A stretch of 5,698 nt of DNA from Actinomycetota bacterium. GTDB taxonomy: Bacteria; Actinomycetota; Actinomycetes; Nanopelagicales; Nanopelagicaceae. The stretch lies in the NCBI GenBank assembly GCA_009699825.1, contig WLNM01000078.1, positions 1 to 5,698 on the forward strand, read 5' to 3'. Below the pieces are notes generated by a model. That model did no database searches. It was not told where the DNA came from and saw nothing but the letters and a program-made list of their open reading frames with translations. A program made the position numbers and the translations under genes. Shown one piece after another: positions 5,091-5,698 of the stretch (position 1 is the stretch's first letter; every line of letters starts with the position of its first letter).

Positions 5091-5698
5091 GTGTCGGCAA
5101 AGGATCCGAATCAGGACTTTGGAGCCAATGAATGGCTCGTCGACGAAATGTACGAGCGCTATCTAACTGACCCAAATTCTCTAGAACCTTCGTGGATTGA
5201 ATTTTTTAAAACTTATAACCCAGCAAATAAAACTTTTACATCCCCAACTATTAATTCCTCTGGCGCAACTAGTGCGCCAATTGCAGATGCACCTCGTGGC
5301 GGAGTTCCACCAACACCGAAAGCCGCGAGTGCGGCGGTAGTTGCAACACCAACACCAACTTCTGCAACACCAACTTCTGCAACACCAACTTCTCCAACAC
5401 CAACTTCTGCAACACCAACTTCTGCAACACAAAAACTTGTTCGTGATCGTTCGCTGCAATCGCCAACACCAGCAGATCCAATTATTAAACCTGTTCCAGT
5501 TCTAAGTACACCTGATGCTGCACGACTCGAACCAATTCGTGGGGTAAGCGCGCGCGTTGTTGCAAGTATGGAAGGTTCACTCACTGTTCCAACTGCAACA
5601 AGTGTGCGCGCTGTTCCTGCAAAATTAATGATTGATAATCGCATTGTTATTAATAATCACCTCAAGCGCGCTCGCGGTGGAAAAGTTTCATTCACACA
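5091..5698 (+). CDS. kgd: Multifunctional 2-oxoglutarate decarboxylase/dehydrogenase (Kgd), N-terminal part, cut by right edge
   Basis: In Actinobacteria this large enzyme (about 1,230 residues) combines a succinyltransferase (E2-like) catalytic domain with the thiamine-diphosphate E1 of 2-oxoglutarate dehydrogenase, and feeds the TCA cycle. Only 202 codons are visible. Residues 11-33 (FGANEWLVDEMYERYL...) are the N-terminal helix segment of the 2-oxoglutarate dehydrogenase family. Residues about 40-150 are a low-complexity linker rich in Thr, Pro, Ala and Ser, including an ATPTS repeat (about 87-111). From about 162, SLTVPTATSVRAVPAKLMIDN and the following INNHLKRARGGKVSFT match the start of the E2-like domain of mycobacterial Kgd almost residue for residue. 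No lipoyl domain is present, as is typical. The GTG at 5091 is preceded by GGGGAG at 5-base spacing. Divergent from the SDR gene. The orthologue is called sucA or odhA in some genomes. Confidence 0.95.
   Translation, partial: MSAKDPNQDFGANEWLVDEMYERYLTDPNSLEPSWIEFFKTYNPANKTFTSPTINSSGATSAPIADAPRGGVPPTPKAASAAVVATPTPTSATPTSATPTSPTPTSATPTSATQKLVRDRSLQSPTPADPIIKPVPVLSTPDAARLEPIRGVSARVVASMEGSLTVPTATSVRAVPAKLMIDNRIVINNHLKRARGGKVSFT
5349..5430 (+). repeat. In-frame 15-bp tandem repeat in the kgd linker
   Basis: Five consecutive 15-bp units (5349-5363, 5364-5378, 5379-5393, 5394-5408, 5409-5423) read (G/C)CAACACCAACTTCT, followed by a 7-base partial unit. They encode P/A-T-P-T-S. The only difference between units is the first base, in the order C, G, G, C, G. 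Because the period is a multiple of three, gain or loss of units changes linker length without breaking the frame. Near-identity at wobble positions suggests recent slippage or duplication. Confidence 0.9.

Noticed and set aside
5349..5430. Tandem repeats considered as a CRISPR array
   Set aside because: Units are 15 bp and directly adjacent with no spacers, and they are in frame inside kgd.
5213..5644. Minus-strand frame of 143 codons with a VGVAEVGVAEVG repeat
   Set aside because: It is the antisense of the kgd coding region; the apparent protein repeat is the complement of the ATPTS repeat.
1..5698. Mobile elements, prophage or defence genes
   Set aside because: No transposase, integrase, terminal repeats or target duplications seen; all identified genes are core functions apart from one unknown membrane protein and one SDR.

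Overview
The window looks like chromosomal DNA from a low-GC, streamlined actinobacterium, most like the freshwater acI / Nanopelagicales lineage. That placement is inferred from several things seen here. The FtsE, FtsX, RF2 and Kgd proteins align closely with mycobacterial homologues as I remember them. The gene order prfB-ftsE-ftsX-smpB-ssrA resembles the actinobacterial one. The 2-oxoglutarate decarboxylase/dehydrogenase is the actinobacterial type with a fused acyltransferase. Base composition is nevertheless AT-leaning and intergenic gaps are short. Apart from one small membrane protein and one SDR enzyme, everything is core housekeeping. I see no insertion sequence, prophage, CRISPR array or defence system.

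Left part (1-2442, all minus strand): the order of transcription is ftsE, ftsX, smpB, then the 5' part of ssrA (tmRNA), which runs off the left edge. FtsEX is the ABC-type cell-division complex that controls peptidoglycan hydrolases. SmpB and tmRNA together carry out trans-translation. The tmRNA is the least obvious feature. It is visible from its 5' end (position 124) through pseudoknot PK1 to the first eight tag codons (A-S-T-T-R-T-D-Y), and its own promoter can be proposed in the smpB-ssrA gap.

Middle (2641-4176): prfB (RF2, minus strand) is complete in a single frame, without the programmed frameshift of E. coli, and appears to be transcribed as a leaderless mRNA. Divergent from it is a small four-helix membrane protein of unknown function (plus strand). 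A 192-bp gap between prfB and ftsE holds palindromic elements, one of which overlaps the prfB stop codon.

Right part (4178-5698): a short-chain dehydrogenase/reductase (minus strand) converges on the membrane-protein gene with one base between their stop codons. Divergent from it, the first 202 codons of kgd (plus strand) run off the right edge. These cover the N-terminal segment of the 2-oxoglutarate dehydrogenase family, a Thr/Pro/Ala/Ser linker built partly from five 15-bp tandem repeats, and the beginning of the acyltransferase domain.

Functionally, the left and middle parts bring together peptide release (RF2), ribosome rescue (SmpB and tmRNA) and septal cell-wall control (FtsEX). The right part opens a TCA-cycle gene. 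I did not find a clearly new biological system. The observations most worth checking are the coding tandem repeat in kgd, the leader hairpin of the tmRNA, and the palindrome at the end of prfB.
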